From the NCBI RefSeq assembly GCF_020554845.1, contig NZ_JAJCIA010000007.1, positions 78,457-142,456 on the forward strand: a stretch of 64,000 nt of DNA, given 5' to 3'. Of this stretch, positions 8,216 through 15,018 are shown piece by piece. The DNA is from Blautia faecis. GTDB lineage: Bacteria; Bacillota; Clostridia; Lachnospirales; Lachnospiraceae. The notes under the pieces are model-generated. The model worked only from the letters and a program-made list of their open reading frames with translations, did no database searches and was not told where the DNA came from. The position numbers and the translations under genes were made by a program. Position 1 is the stretch's first letter. Every line of letters starts with the position of its first letter.

Positions 8216-8728
8216 TTAATCGCTCCTTTCTGCCAACATTTTTTTCAACATGTTTTTTGCACGATATAGCTGTGTCTGAATGGTCTTAGGGTTTTTGCCT
8301 TCTTTTTGCGATATTTCTGTTACGGACATCTGTTTACAGAAATGAGCAATGGCAATTTCCTTGTAAGGACTTTTCAGGCCGCTGCATATCCGAAATACCT
8401 GCTGTTCCGAATCAGACTGCAGATACTGTTCCTCTGGGGAAGAATGATTCTCCAGATCAGGAAGCTGTGAGAAATAAATATCTTCCGTTGGAATTGAACG
8501 GCGTCCGGCAGCTTTTAGGAAATCAAGGCATTTGCGTACTGCAATTTTGCTAAGCCAGGCTTTTTCATAAAGCCCATCGAAGTGGGCGAGACTTTTGTAG
8601 GCAGACAGGAATACCTCCTGAGTGAGGTCTTCTGCATCGAAAGGATTACCTACTGATTTCAGACATATGGAATATATCAGATTCTGGTATTGGTCAATCA
8701 GATATTCCAGATATTCTTCCTGTGAAAT
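8216..8728 (-). CDS. ECF sigma-70 family sigma factor with apparent ATT start
   Basis: A full-length 170-residue ECF sigma factor. Region 2 is residues about 8-72 (DAEDLTQEVFLSAYKSL at 31-47); region 4 is about 118-165 with the HTH MSVTEISQKEGKNPKTIQ. Reading from the terminal TAA (8216-8218) back, the frame is open to a TAG at 8756-8758, but it contains no ATG, GTG or TTG before the first ATG well inside region 4. AAGGAGG lies eight bases before ATT (8728-8726), which places ISQEEYLEYL at the expected N-terminus. CTG codons at 8710 and 8701 are less well placed. A TATAAT (8764-8759, minus) could give a short leader. It pairs with the anti-sigma gene directly downstream. Family certain; start codon inferred from ribosome-site spacing. 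Confidence 0.85.
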   Translation of the reverse strand: MSQEEYLEYLIDQYQNLIYSICLKSVGNPFDAEDLTQEVFLSAYKSLAHFDGLYEKAWLSKIAVRKCLDFLKAAGRRSIPTEDIYFSQLPDLENHSSPEEQYLQSDSEQQVFRICSGLKSPYKEIAIAHFCKQMSVTEISQKEGKNPKTIQTQLYRAKNMLKKMLAERSD

Positions 8729-8920
8729 GTTATCAGCCTCCTTCCTGTCCGTTCTCTAATTATAACGCGACTGCCTGATAAAGTTCTTCAAAAATAAATA
8801 AAAATTTTGTAATTATTCAGCTGGTACTATTTTGCAAGGTGTTTTTACTATGAAAGTCCCGGATGGAAACCATGAATGAGCCATGCTTACATGAGAGAAT
8901 TCATAGATGTCGGATGGGTT

Positions 8921-8998
8921 AGAGCGTGTTTGAAAAGGCTTTATGCAAGGTGTGCGTCACACTTTGTGGGAGATTGCGGCATATTTTGAACACGTCCT
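8921..8998 (-). repeat. Palindromic element family 1, internally deleted copy (A)
   Basis: Begins AGAGCGTGTTTGAAAA, the terminal sequence of the full copies at 10368 and 32561, and continues as the reverse complement of their right half (GCAAG..GT.CGTCAC..TTTGTGGGAGAT); it then jumps to a degenerate opposite end (TTTTGAACACGTCCT). About half of the element is missing. Confidence 0.7.
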
Positions 8999-9029
8999 GA
9001 AATGACTAAATACAAAGAAAAAATAAAAA

Positions 9030-9058
9030 TTGCGGGAAGAGCATAAATAGACTATAAT
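9030..9058 (+). promoter_or_regulatory. Promoter of alaX
   Basis: TTGCGG (9030-9035), 17-base spacer, TATAAT (9053-9058); about 60 bases ahead of the alaX start. Confidence 0.65.
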
Positions 9059-9118
9059 CAGTTTCGTGAATAAAAGATAGAAATAAATCCTGCTGTTTAT
9101 ATGAAAGAAGGAGCATTT

Positions 9119-10273
9119 ATGTACGAGACAAAAAAGTTATATTATGAAGATGTATATAAAAAAGAATTTACCGCTAAGGTGTTGGAGTGTCGTGAGAGCA
9201 AGAAAGGCTATGAAATAATTTTAAACCAGACAGCTTTTTATCCTGAAGGAGGCGGACAGCCCAGTGATACCGGTATATTAGGCGGAATAAATGTTAAGGA
9301 AGTTCATGAGAAGGATGGAGAGTTAATTCATTATACAGATGGGCCTTTGGAAGTCGGTATGGATGTAATAGGAAAAATTAACTGGGGCAGAAGATTTGAT
9401 CTTATGCAGCAGCATTCCGGAGAGCATATTGTAAGTGGGCTGGTACATGAAGCATTTGGATATGACAATGTGGGATTCCACATGGGAAGCGATGTGATCA
9501 CCATCGATTTCAGCGGAATGCTGGATGAAGAACAAATGGCCGAAATCGAAGCGAAAGCGAATCAGATTATCTGGGAAAATCAGGAAGTTGAGATTTTTTA
9601 TCCTACAGAGCAGGAACTTAAAAATCTGGATTACAGAAGTAAGAAAGAGCTTTCCGGATGGGTTCGTATTGTGCGCTTCCCAGGAGCAGATACCTGCGCG
9701 TGCTGTGGAACTCATGTGACGCGTACTGGAGAAATTGGAATGTTGAAGTTGCTTTCTGTGGTGAAATTCCGTGAGGGGGTTCGTATGGAAATGCTGTCAG
9801 GTAAGCGAGTGCTTGATTATCTGAACATGGTAAATGAACAGAATCGTCAGATTTCCGTGAAGTTGTCTGCGAAAATGGACAAAACAGCGTCAGCGGTAGC
9901 AAGGCTTCAGGATGAAAATTTTGCTCTGAAGGGAAGAGTACATGCGTTAGAAGAAGAATTTATCGTTGGCGAAGCTGCTAAATGGAAAGAAAAAGAGAAT
10001 GTGGTTTTATTCCAGGAAGGAATGGAAGCAGGAAGCGTTCAGAAGCTTACAGATGCAATTTTACAGGTTTGTAAGGGGCGTTGTGCAGTATTCTCCAGGA
10101 ATGCAGATGGAAGCTATAAGTATGCTATGGGAGAAAAAGACGGAGACTTACGTCAGTTTACAAAAGAGATGAATGCAGTATTGAATGGCAGGGGAGGCGG
10201 TAAGCCTTTCTTTGTACAGGGGTCTGTGCAGGCTTCCGAGAAAGAAATTCGAGCCTTTTTCGAAAATAAATAG
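9119..10273 (+). CDS. Alanyl-tRNA editing protein AlaX (long form)
   Basis: Free-standing homologue of the AlaRS editing domain; hydrolyses Ser- or Gly-tRNA(Ala) mischarged by AlaRS. 384 residues from ATG 9119, chosen because AAGGAG sits five to six bases upstream; the ATG at 9101 lacks one. GGGQPSDTG (44-52) is the editing-domain signature; zinc ligands are His99 and His103 (HSGEH) with the Cys193-x-Cys-Cys-x-x-His199 cluster. A coiled region and DHHA1-like C-terminal domain follow, as in the AlaX-L type. It stands alone behind its own promoter. Confidence 0.92.
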   Translation: MYETKKLYYEDVYKKEFTAKVLECRESKKGYEIILNQTAFYPEGGGQPSDTGILGGINVKEVHEKDGELIHYTDGPLEVGMDVIGKINWGRRFDLMQQHSGEHIVSGLVHEAFGYDNVGFHMGSDVITIDFSGMLDEEQMAEIEAKANQIIWENQEVEIFYPTEQELKNLDYRSKKELSGWVRIVRFPGADTCACCGTHVTRTGEIGMLKLLSVVKFREGVRMEMLSGKRVLDYLNMVNEQNRQISVKLSAKMDKTASAVARLQDENFALKGRVHALEEEFIVGEAAKWKEKENVVLFQEGMEAGSVQKLTDAILQVCKGRCAVFSRNADGSYKYAMGEKDGDLRQFTKEMNAVLNGRGGGKPFFVQGSVQASEKEIRAFFENK

Positions 10274-10367
10274 CAGTTGTTCAGTTCCTTCGCAAAAGCA
10301 CCTTGCGGAATAGCACCCGCTGAATAGTTGCAATAAAGAATAAAAGAGGATTGAAAAAATCCGTATT

Positions 10368-10530
10368 AGAGCGTGTTTGAAAAAGCATTCCCACAATCTG
10401 TACGCCCCACTTTGCGGTATATTTTGCTCGAATTCGGTTGTCGTAGCTCGCTACGACGCCCTCCTCCGGACAAAATCTCCCACAAATTGTGACGAACATC
10501 TTGCAGAAGTCCTTTTTTCAAACACGCTCT
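10368..10530. repeat. Palindromic element family 1, complete copy (B)
   Basis: 163 bases with terminal inverted repeats AGAGCGTGTTTGAAAA / TTTTCAAACACGCTCT and a central stem-loop GTCGTAG-CTCG-CTACGAC (10440-10457). The inner arms are partly complementary, so the whole unit folds back. Closely similar to the copy at 32561-32722. No open frame and no clear target duplication. Non-autonomous, MITE- or REP-like by structure; the mobilising enzyme is not in the window. Confidence 0.85.
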
Positions 10531-10571
10531 GCGGAAGAAAGGAAAAGCTGAATTATTTTTCAAGATAATCA

Positions 10572-11462
10572 GTGTTATATGAAGAAATGTTTGGAGAGTG
10601 TCATGCGCACCTGATCATGGATGGACTGAATTATAAAGATGCAATTTCTATTCATAAGGATCATGTAAACGATGAAGTGATACGGAAACATTTGAAAGCT
10701 TATGAAGAGCTGGGGATTGTATTTGTAAGAGATGGTGGAGATGCATTAGGAGTATCGGAAAGAGCCAGGAAACTGGCACCAGAATATGGAATTGATTATC
10801 GTACTCCTGTTTTTGCCATCCATAAAAATGGACACTATGGCTCTATCGTGGGAAAAGGTTTTGACACTATGAAAGAATACCATGTCCTTTTGAAAGAAGC
10901 GAAAAACAAAGGGGCAGATTTTATTAAAATTATGACCACAGGACTTCTGGATTTTAATAACCATGGACAGATTACTGGAACGCCTTTAGACAGGAAGGAA
11001 GTCTGCGAGATGGTACATATTGCCCATGAAGAAGGGTTGGCGGTGATGAGCCATACCAATGGAATTTATGGCGTACAGGCAGCTGTGGAAGCTGGTGTGG
11101 ATTCAGTAGAACATGGAAATTATATTGATCCGGAAACAATCATAGAATTAGCTGACAGTGATAGTGTATGGGTTCCTACTCTTGTGACAATTCGAAATCT
11201 TCGTGGATGTGGAAGATATAAGGAATCAGTGCTTGATCCTATTATAGAACTGGCCGCAAAGAACCTTCGTCTGGCATACAAGTACCGAGCAAAGGTGGCT
11301 CTTGGAAGTGATGCAGGAGCTTATATGGTCTTACATGGGAAGGGCTTAATGGATGAATACCAGGCATTTATGGACATTCTGGGAGAATCCGGGGATGTGA
11401 GAGCCTGGCTGGCAGATGGAGAGAAAAGGATTCAGGACACCTTCAGGCGTCCTGAATCTTGA
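10572..11462 (+). CDS. Metal-dependent amidohydrolase
   Basis: Member of the amidohydrolase superfamily (imidazolonepropionase/prolidase-like branch). Metal and catalytic residues are all visible: His11 and His13 (ECHAH), a candidate carbamylated Lys119 (FIKIMTTG), His161 (MSHTNG), His181 (VEHGNY) and Asp247 (GSDAGA). 296 residues starting at GTG 10572; ATG 10587 is in frame but would begin only three residues before the HxH motif. No convincing ribosome site precedes either start. The palindromic element ends only 41 bases upstream, so the native leader may have been altered. The 3' end overlaps the convergent lipoprotein gene by 20 bases. Substrate unknown. Confidence 0.83.
   Translation: MLYEEMFGECHAHLIMDGLNYKDAISIHKDHVNDEVIRKHLKAYEELGIVFVRDGGDALGVSERARKLAPEYGIDYRTPVFAIHKNGHYGSIVGKGFDTMKEYHVLLKEAKNKGADFIKIMTTGLLDFNNHGQITGTPLDRKEVCEMVHIAHEEGLAVMSHTNGIYGVQAAVEAGVDSVEHGNYIDPETIIELADSDSVWVPTLVTIRNLRGCGRYKESVLDPIIELAAKNLRLAYKYRAKVALGSDAGAYMVLHGKGLMDEYQAFMDILGESGDVRAWLADGEKRIQDTFRRPES
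11430..11457 (-). terminator. Hairpin in the overlap of two convergent genes
   Basis: ATTCAGGAC and GTCCTGAAT form a 9-pair stem with a 10-base loop; on the minus strand it is followed by CCTTTTC. It lies within the coding ends of both the amidohydrolase and the lipoprotein. Confidence 0.5.
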
Positions 11463-12600
11463 TAGATGTATAAATGTTGGAATTTTTGGATTTTGTAGGA
11501 TCAAAGGTAATGCAGATACCTGCGCCGGATTCCATATTACTGGTGGAGGTATCCTTTGCCCCTTCTGTAAAGCAGGTTATGGTTGCGCCATCGCCAGTTT
11601 GAAGTGTGACGGTATTTGCTGTATGGCCTATAATTGTACCGCTGACTGAGCTGGTAATTTCACGGCTTCCAAGAGAATCCGGATCATCACCGGTGACTGC
11701 TGTAACAGTAACACCATCCAGTGAATTTCCCTGAAATTGTCCAGTGCAAGTTATGGTTACATAGGAGCCTGGTGCTGTTCCACCTTTAAAGTAAGAAGGA
11801 ATCTGAGACAAGTCTACATTTATTGTGCTGTCAGAGCCAGAGGGAAGAACTGTGAGTGTATTCAGGGAAATATTCTGAATTTCTGCATGAATCTGCTGTT
11901 CTTTTGCTGAGGCATCGGCAGAAACCTGTGCAGGATCTGGTGTTGGTGTTGGATCTGGAAGTGTAAGCGGATCAATATCTGAAATGCTTAGTACTTTCAG
12001 ATGACTGGCATTAAGAGAAGAACTTTGGGTATTCTGACTGGAAGCAAACTTGCCTTTAAAATGAATGTATACCCATACACCGGTGCGGATGCCATTCTGA
12101 TAATATTGTTCAGTTCCAGTGATTGGATAGGTGGCTGTTTTGCCTTTTTTATTTTTTATGGTAATGGTATTTGGAGTCAGACTCTGTACTTCCCCATAGG
12201 CCTTTCGTACTTCCAGCTGATTCTTTTTGTGAAAGTCGTCTACTACTTTCAATGCTTTTACAGTGCTGGTATCCTTGTTAGAGAGCTGCCCCTCATAAAT
12301 GACACTGATTTCATCTCCAGTGATCATGCCATCTTCGCATTCCAAAGTTGCTTCAGAAAGATCAAAAACGTAAGTTTGTTCCTGGCTTTCCATAGTCAGG
12401 GTGGCACCGGTGAAATCCTTAAGGGTTCCTTTGATTTCATCCATATAAACACGCTGTTTGGGTGTTTCTGAAGTGTTCTGTAAGGTGGTTTCACTCTGAT
12501 CAGAAATAGAAGTATAGCTGGTGATCATATCACCGGCAGTACATCCTGACAGAGAGAACAGTACCAAAGAGCCAAGTAATAGTTTTGTGAAATTTTTCAT
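11443..12600 (-). CDS. Lipoprotein with four tandem small beta-type repeats
   Basis: 385 residues from ATG 12600. A lipoprotein signal (KLLLGSLVLFSLSGC) with cleavage before Cys makes it an extracytoplasmic lipoprotein. After a Ser/Thr linker it carries four units of about 50 residues with a shared pattern, Gly-x-[Ile/Leu/Val]...x-Thr-[Ile/Leu]-Thr-[Ile/Val/Leu]..., starting near IKGTLKDFTGATLTM, YGEVQSLTPNTITI, HAEIQNISLNTLTV and VSGTIIGHTANTVTL. They recall DUF5666-type small barrels, a comparison I cannot verify. A Pro/Thr/Asp spacer separates units 2 and 3. Its ATG overlaps the upstream small gene in ATGA. Function unknown. Confidence 0.8.
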   Translation of the reverse strand: MKNFTKLLLGSLVLFSLSGCTAGDMITSYTSISDQSETTLQNTSETPKQRVYMDEIKGTLKDFTGATLTMESQEQTYVFDLSEATLECEDGMITGDEISVIYEGQLSNKDTSTVKALKVVDDFHKKNQLEVRKAYGEVQSLTPNTITIKNKKGKTATYPITGTEQYYQNGIRTGVWVYIHFKGKFASSQNTQSSSLNASHLKVLSISDIDPLTLPDPTPTPDPAQVSADASAKEQQIHAEIQNISLNTLTVLPSGSDSTINVDLSQIPSYFKGGTAPGSYVTITCTGQFQGNSLDGVTVTAVTGDDPDSLGSREITSSVSGTIIGHTANTVTLQTGDGATITCFTEGAKDTSTSNMESGAGICITFDPTKSKNSNIYTSIKIQDA

Positions 12601-12821
12601 TGTTGCTTTGTATCCTCCGAATCCGGAAATGGTACAGGAAGAAAATCGAAAACCTCTCGGCAGGCATTCCATTCCTCCGAGTTATCCGGCATACGATAGC
12701 CAAGTCCTGTACATTCTGTAGTAGCATTTGTATTCATGTAATTATTATAAAAAACATTGTAAGGATTCTGTAGTGGCGGCTGTTTTTGGCAAGATGATTT
12801 GTTTGTGGATTTTATACTCAT
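12597..12821 (-). CDS. Small hypothetical protein coupled to lipoprotein
   Basis: Not recognised. 74 residues from ATG 12821, with AAGGAG seven bases upstream. The N-terminus is polar (Lys, Ser, Gln, Asn); the C-terminal half contains ECTGLGYRMPDNSEEWNAC and FDFLPVPFPDSED, rich in acidic and aromatic residues. No signal peptide or membrane helix. Its TGA overlaps the lipoprotein ATG by four bases (ATGA); since the lipoprotein start is 12 bases from its nearest GGAGG, coupled translation is likely. Confidence 0.65.
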   Translation of the reverse strand: MSIKSTNKSSCQKQPPLQNPYNVFYNNYMNTNATTECTGLGYRMPDNSEEWNACREVFDFLPVPFPDSEDTKQQ

Positions 12822-12965
12822 AGAAACACTCCTTTTTGTCAAATATTTTTCCTATATAAGGGAAGATATTCTTAGAATATGCGAAAAAGAGGAGAGTATG
12901 CACAAACATTTGTCAGTGAACAGTAACGATTAATTTATTTATGTGAATATTATAACAAATACATA

Positions 12966-12993
12966 TTGAAATTTCTATATTTTGTGCTATAAT
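12966..12993 (+). promoter_or_regulatory. Promoter of riboswitch-folT transcript
   Basis: TTGAAA (12966-12971), 16-base spacer, TATAAT (12988-12993); predicted start near 13000, about 10 bases before the riboswitch. Confidence 0.75.
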
Positions 12994-13008
12994 CATTTTA
13001 AATAAATA

Positions 13009-13112
13009 ATAGCGAAGTAGGAATTTATGCGTCAAGTGTTCATTGGCTGGGGAGTCGCCGTGAAACGAAAAGCAGCAGGACTGTTTACGATATATTTTCC
13101 GCACCCGTTGCT
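13009..13112 (+). ncRNA. THF (tetrahydrofolate) riboswitch
   Basis: Between a good promoter and folT the sequence follows the THF riboswitch layout from Clostridia: an opening GCGAAGTAG strand, TGCGTCAAGTG, a central TGGGGAGTCGCC...GAAACGAAAAGC region, and a closing CACCCGTTGC that pairs with the opening strand (GC.A..GTAG / C...GTTGC). Position before a folate S-component gene is the classic context. Assigned by eye; a covariance-model search against RF01831 is the decisive test. Between it and the gene lie a TGAGA/TCTCA mini-hairpin and the folT ribosome site. Confidence 0.75.
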
Positions 13113-13198
13113 ACATGTGAGAACATCTCATAATGTGGAGGGATTATTATTTATGGTAACTACTCTGTTATTTTAATCATTATGGAGGTGTTTTTTTT

Positions 13199-13759
13199 AT
13201 GCGTAAAAACAAACAGACATGGAGTGTTAAGACTCTTGTATTCCTTGCACTGCTGGTAGCAATCCAGCTTGTGCTGTCACGCGTTCTGGTAATTGATCTT
13301 GGTGTATATCGAATTACATTGGGAACTGTCGCCACTGTATTGGCAGGTCTTTGGATGGGACCTGTAGCTGGTGGTGTAGAAGGTGCTGTTGCCGATATCA
13401 TTGGATGTTTTATGAAAGGCTATGGAGTTAATCCACTGATTACTTTATCAGCAGTTGCCTGGGGTGTGATCCCCGGACTGGCTGGAAAACTAATGGCTGA
13501 AAAGAACAGAAAAGTAAAGACTGTTGTTATGTGTGTCGCAATTGCAGTCTCTGGCGTAGTGGGAACACTTGGACTGACCACTGCAGGATTGGTAATGATC
13601 GGAGCAAACTTCTATGCAATTATGCCAGGACGTCTTGTACAGTTTGCAATCATGACTCCAATCTACTGCGTACTTACCAGTCTTCTTTATTTCAGCCCGC
13701 TTACAGGCATGGTTGTAGGAAACATAAGACCTGCTAAGCTGGAGAAGAAGACCGTATAA
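13199..13759 (+). CDS. folT: Folate ECF transporter S component FolT
   Basis: 186-residue integral membrane substrate-binding subunit of an energy-coupling-factor transporter. About six helices; hallmark stretches are RVLVIDLGVYRITLGTVATVLAGLWMGP (read in two parts), GAVADIIGC and MIGANFYAIMPGRLVQF. ATG 13199 with GGAGGT ten bases upstream. The THF riboswitch in its leader supports folate as substrate. No EcfA/EcfT genes are in the window, so it presumably uses a shared energising module encoded elsewhere. Confidence 0.93.
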   Translation: MRKNKQTWSVKTLVFLALLVAIQLVLSRVLVIDLGVYRITLGTVATVLAGLWMGPVAGGVEGAVADIIGCFMKGYGVNPLITLSAVAWGVIPGLAGKLMAEKNRKVKTVVMCVAIAVSGVVGTLGLTTAGLVMIGANFYAIMPGRLVQFAIMTPIYCVLTSLLYFSPLTGMVVGNIRPAKLEKKTV

Positions 13760-13909
13760 ATGGCAGCAGTCCAGGAGCTGAATTATATACAAAACCCCAA
13801 ATTAAATAATATGGCATAAGATGGATTATGAAGCAATGTACTTACTGGAAAGTTGATTGTTTGAGAAATCAACTTGTTGAATAAGTCAAAAAATACGATT
13901 CCCAAATAA

Positions 13910-13949
13910 AAGGCTGTGATCAGGATAAACACTGATCGCAGCCTTTTTT
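13910..13949 (+). terminator. Terminator between folT and the GNAT gene
   Basis: AAGGCTGTGATCA (13910-13922) pairs with TGATCGCAGCCTT (13933-13945), one mismatch, followed by a T-run. An A-run on the left side makes it usable in both directions. Confidence 0.85.
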
Positions 13950-13969
13950 AAACATGCTCTGAAAAGTTT

Positions 13970-14725
13970 TCAGTTTGTATGTGTCTGAACCCGGAACCAA
14001 TAGGTGTAGAGATAATGAAGTCCAAGTGATTCATAAAGATTACGTGCTGGAGTGTTTCCCTCTACTACCTGAAGATAGGCCTTAGTTGCGCCTTTCTTTT
14101 TTCCTTCTTTTAGAAGTGCAGTACAAATCTGACGAGCATAACCCTTGTGTCTGAAATCTTCGCGAACATGGATAGCGTACAATCCAATATAATTTCGATC
14201 CAGAATGCCAAGCCCGGTTGCAATAATTTTTCCGTTACTCCAGATGGAGGCGCATACGGTGTCTTTTACGATGGCATGATACATGGATGGAACTACAGCA
14301 CGGTGAACAGGATTAATGGTGCCTTTCAGATCAAAAAGACTTTCAATCCAAATATCTGGAATATCGTCAGTAAGAGTTACCTGATCGCAAGGCGCAGAAA
14401 GATCTGCTCCATCCAGTGAGGCTGCCATAACATTTGTTGTATGCTGGATTTCGTAGTTGCGGTTTTCCAGAAGATAATCAAAATCCGGAGAAACCAGAGG
14501 ACTGATCTTAAAAATTGCAGGGCTGCCCAGTCGGGCATACTCTGCTTCGCAGAAAGAAACCTTTTCCCTCCAGGAAAGGGTAGAAGTTCCGAACTGCTCC
14601 ACACTGTTTGTTCTATGTGTATAAAAATAGGAAAAACGGAGAATCCATCCATCATAAAGCTCCATTTTATGGGAGGGCCATGCATTTAGTGACATATCTT
14701 CAATTTCTTTAATGATTTTATCCAT
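13970..14725 (-). CDS. GNAT family N-acetyltransferase
   Basis: 251 residues from ATG 14725, chosen for AGAAGG seven bases upstream; a longer frame to 14779 adds 18 unconserved residues. The C-terminal half is a GNAT fold with the acetyl-CoA pyrophosphate-binding motif VREDFRHKGYA (187-197) and a downstream NLYESLG segment. The N-terminal 150 residues look like a degenerate second GNAT-like unit, common among such proteins. Cytoplasmic; substrate unknown. Confidence 0.87.
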   Translation of the reverse strand: MDKIIKEIEDMSLNAWPSHKMELYDGWILRFSYFYTHRTNSVEQFGTSTLSWREKVSFCEAEYARLGSPAIFKISPLVSPDFDYLLENRNYEIQHTTNVMAASLDGADLSAPCDQVTLTDDIPDIWIESLFDLKGTINPVHRAVVPSMYHAIVKDTVCASIWSNGKIIATGLGILDRNYIGLYAIHVREDFRHKGYARQICTALLKEGKKKGATKAYLQVVEGNTPARNLYESLGLHYLYTYWFRVQTHTN

Positions 14726-14821
14726 AAAAAAACCTTCTTTTATAAGTTTAGGGTCATTATACATAATTGTATCCAGCAATGCAACTGAAAATAGTCTGTT
14801 ATAAGACAGATTGCTTTTTAC

Positions 14822-14855
14822 ACATCTTGCAGAAAGCCTTTTTCAAACACGCTCT
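14822..14855 (+). repeat. Right-end remnant of palindromic family 1 (C)
   Basis: ACATCTTGCAGAAAGCC then TTTTTCAAACACGCTCT, matching the right ends of the copies at 10368 and 32561. It abuts the second foldback element, which begins at its last two bases. Confidence 0.8.
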
Positions 14856-15018
14856 AGTACATCGTTTCGTAAATAACTATACCAATCGCGTAGGATGTGA
14901 ATTCGAGTGTGCAGGTATAAAAACGCAGGCGTAGCGGGCTACGCCGAGGCTTTTATACCTGTGCAATCGGATTCACAGACAAGTGAGTGGTATAGTTATT
15001 TCGAAAACGATGTACTAG
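14854..15018. repeat. Foldback element, family 2
   Basis: A 165-base near-complete palindrome. Ends CTAGTACATCG / CGATGTACTAG are perfect over 11 bases and the outer arms pair over about 31 bases (..AAATAACTATACCA); the inner arms pair again (GTGAAT...GCAGGTATAAAA with TTTTATACCTG...ATTCAC). The centre is the stem-loop GGCGTAG-CGGG-CTACGCC (14928-14945). No open frame. It joins a family 1 end on the left, and its right end supplies the stop codon of the SGNH gene. Confidence 0.85.

Larger units (their letters stand above)
8757..9118. other. Divergent intergenic region, sigma operon / alaX
   Basis: No gene seen. It holds the minus-strand TATAAT of the sigma operon (8759-8764), an A/T-rich stretch, a truncated palindromic element (8921-8998) and the alaX promoter (9030-9058). 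Confidence 0.6.

Noticed and set aside
8081..8269. Plus-strand short frame opposite the sigma/anti-sigma genes
   Set aside because: Antisense shadow; the minus strand carries two clear genes here.
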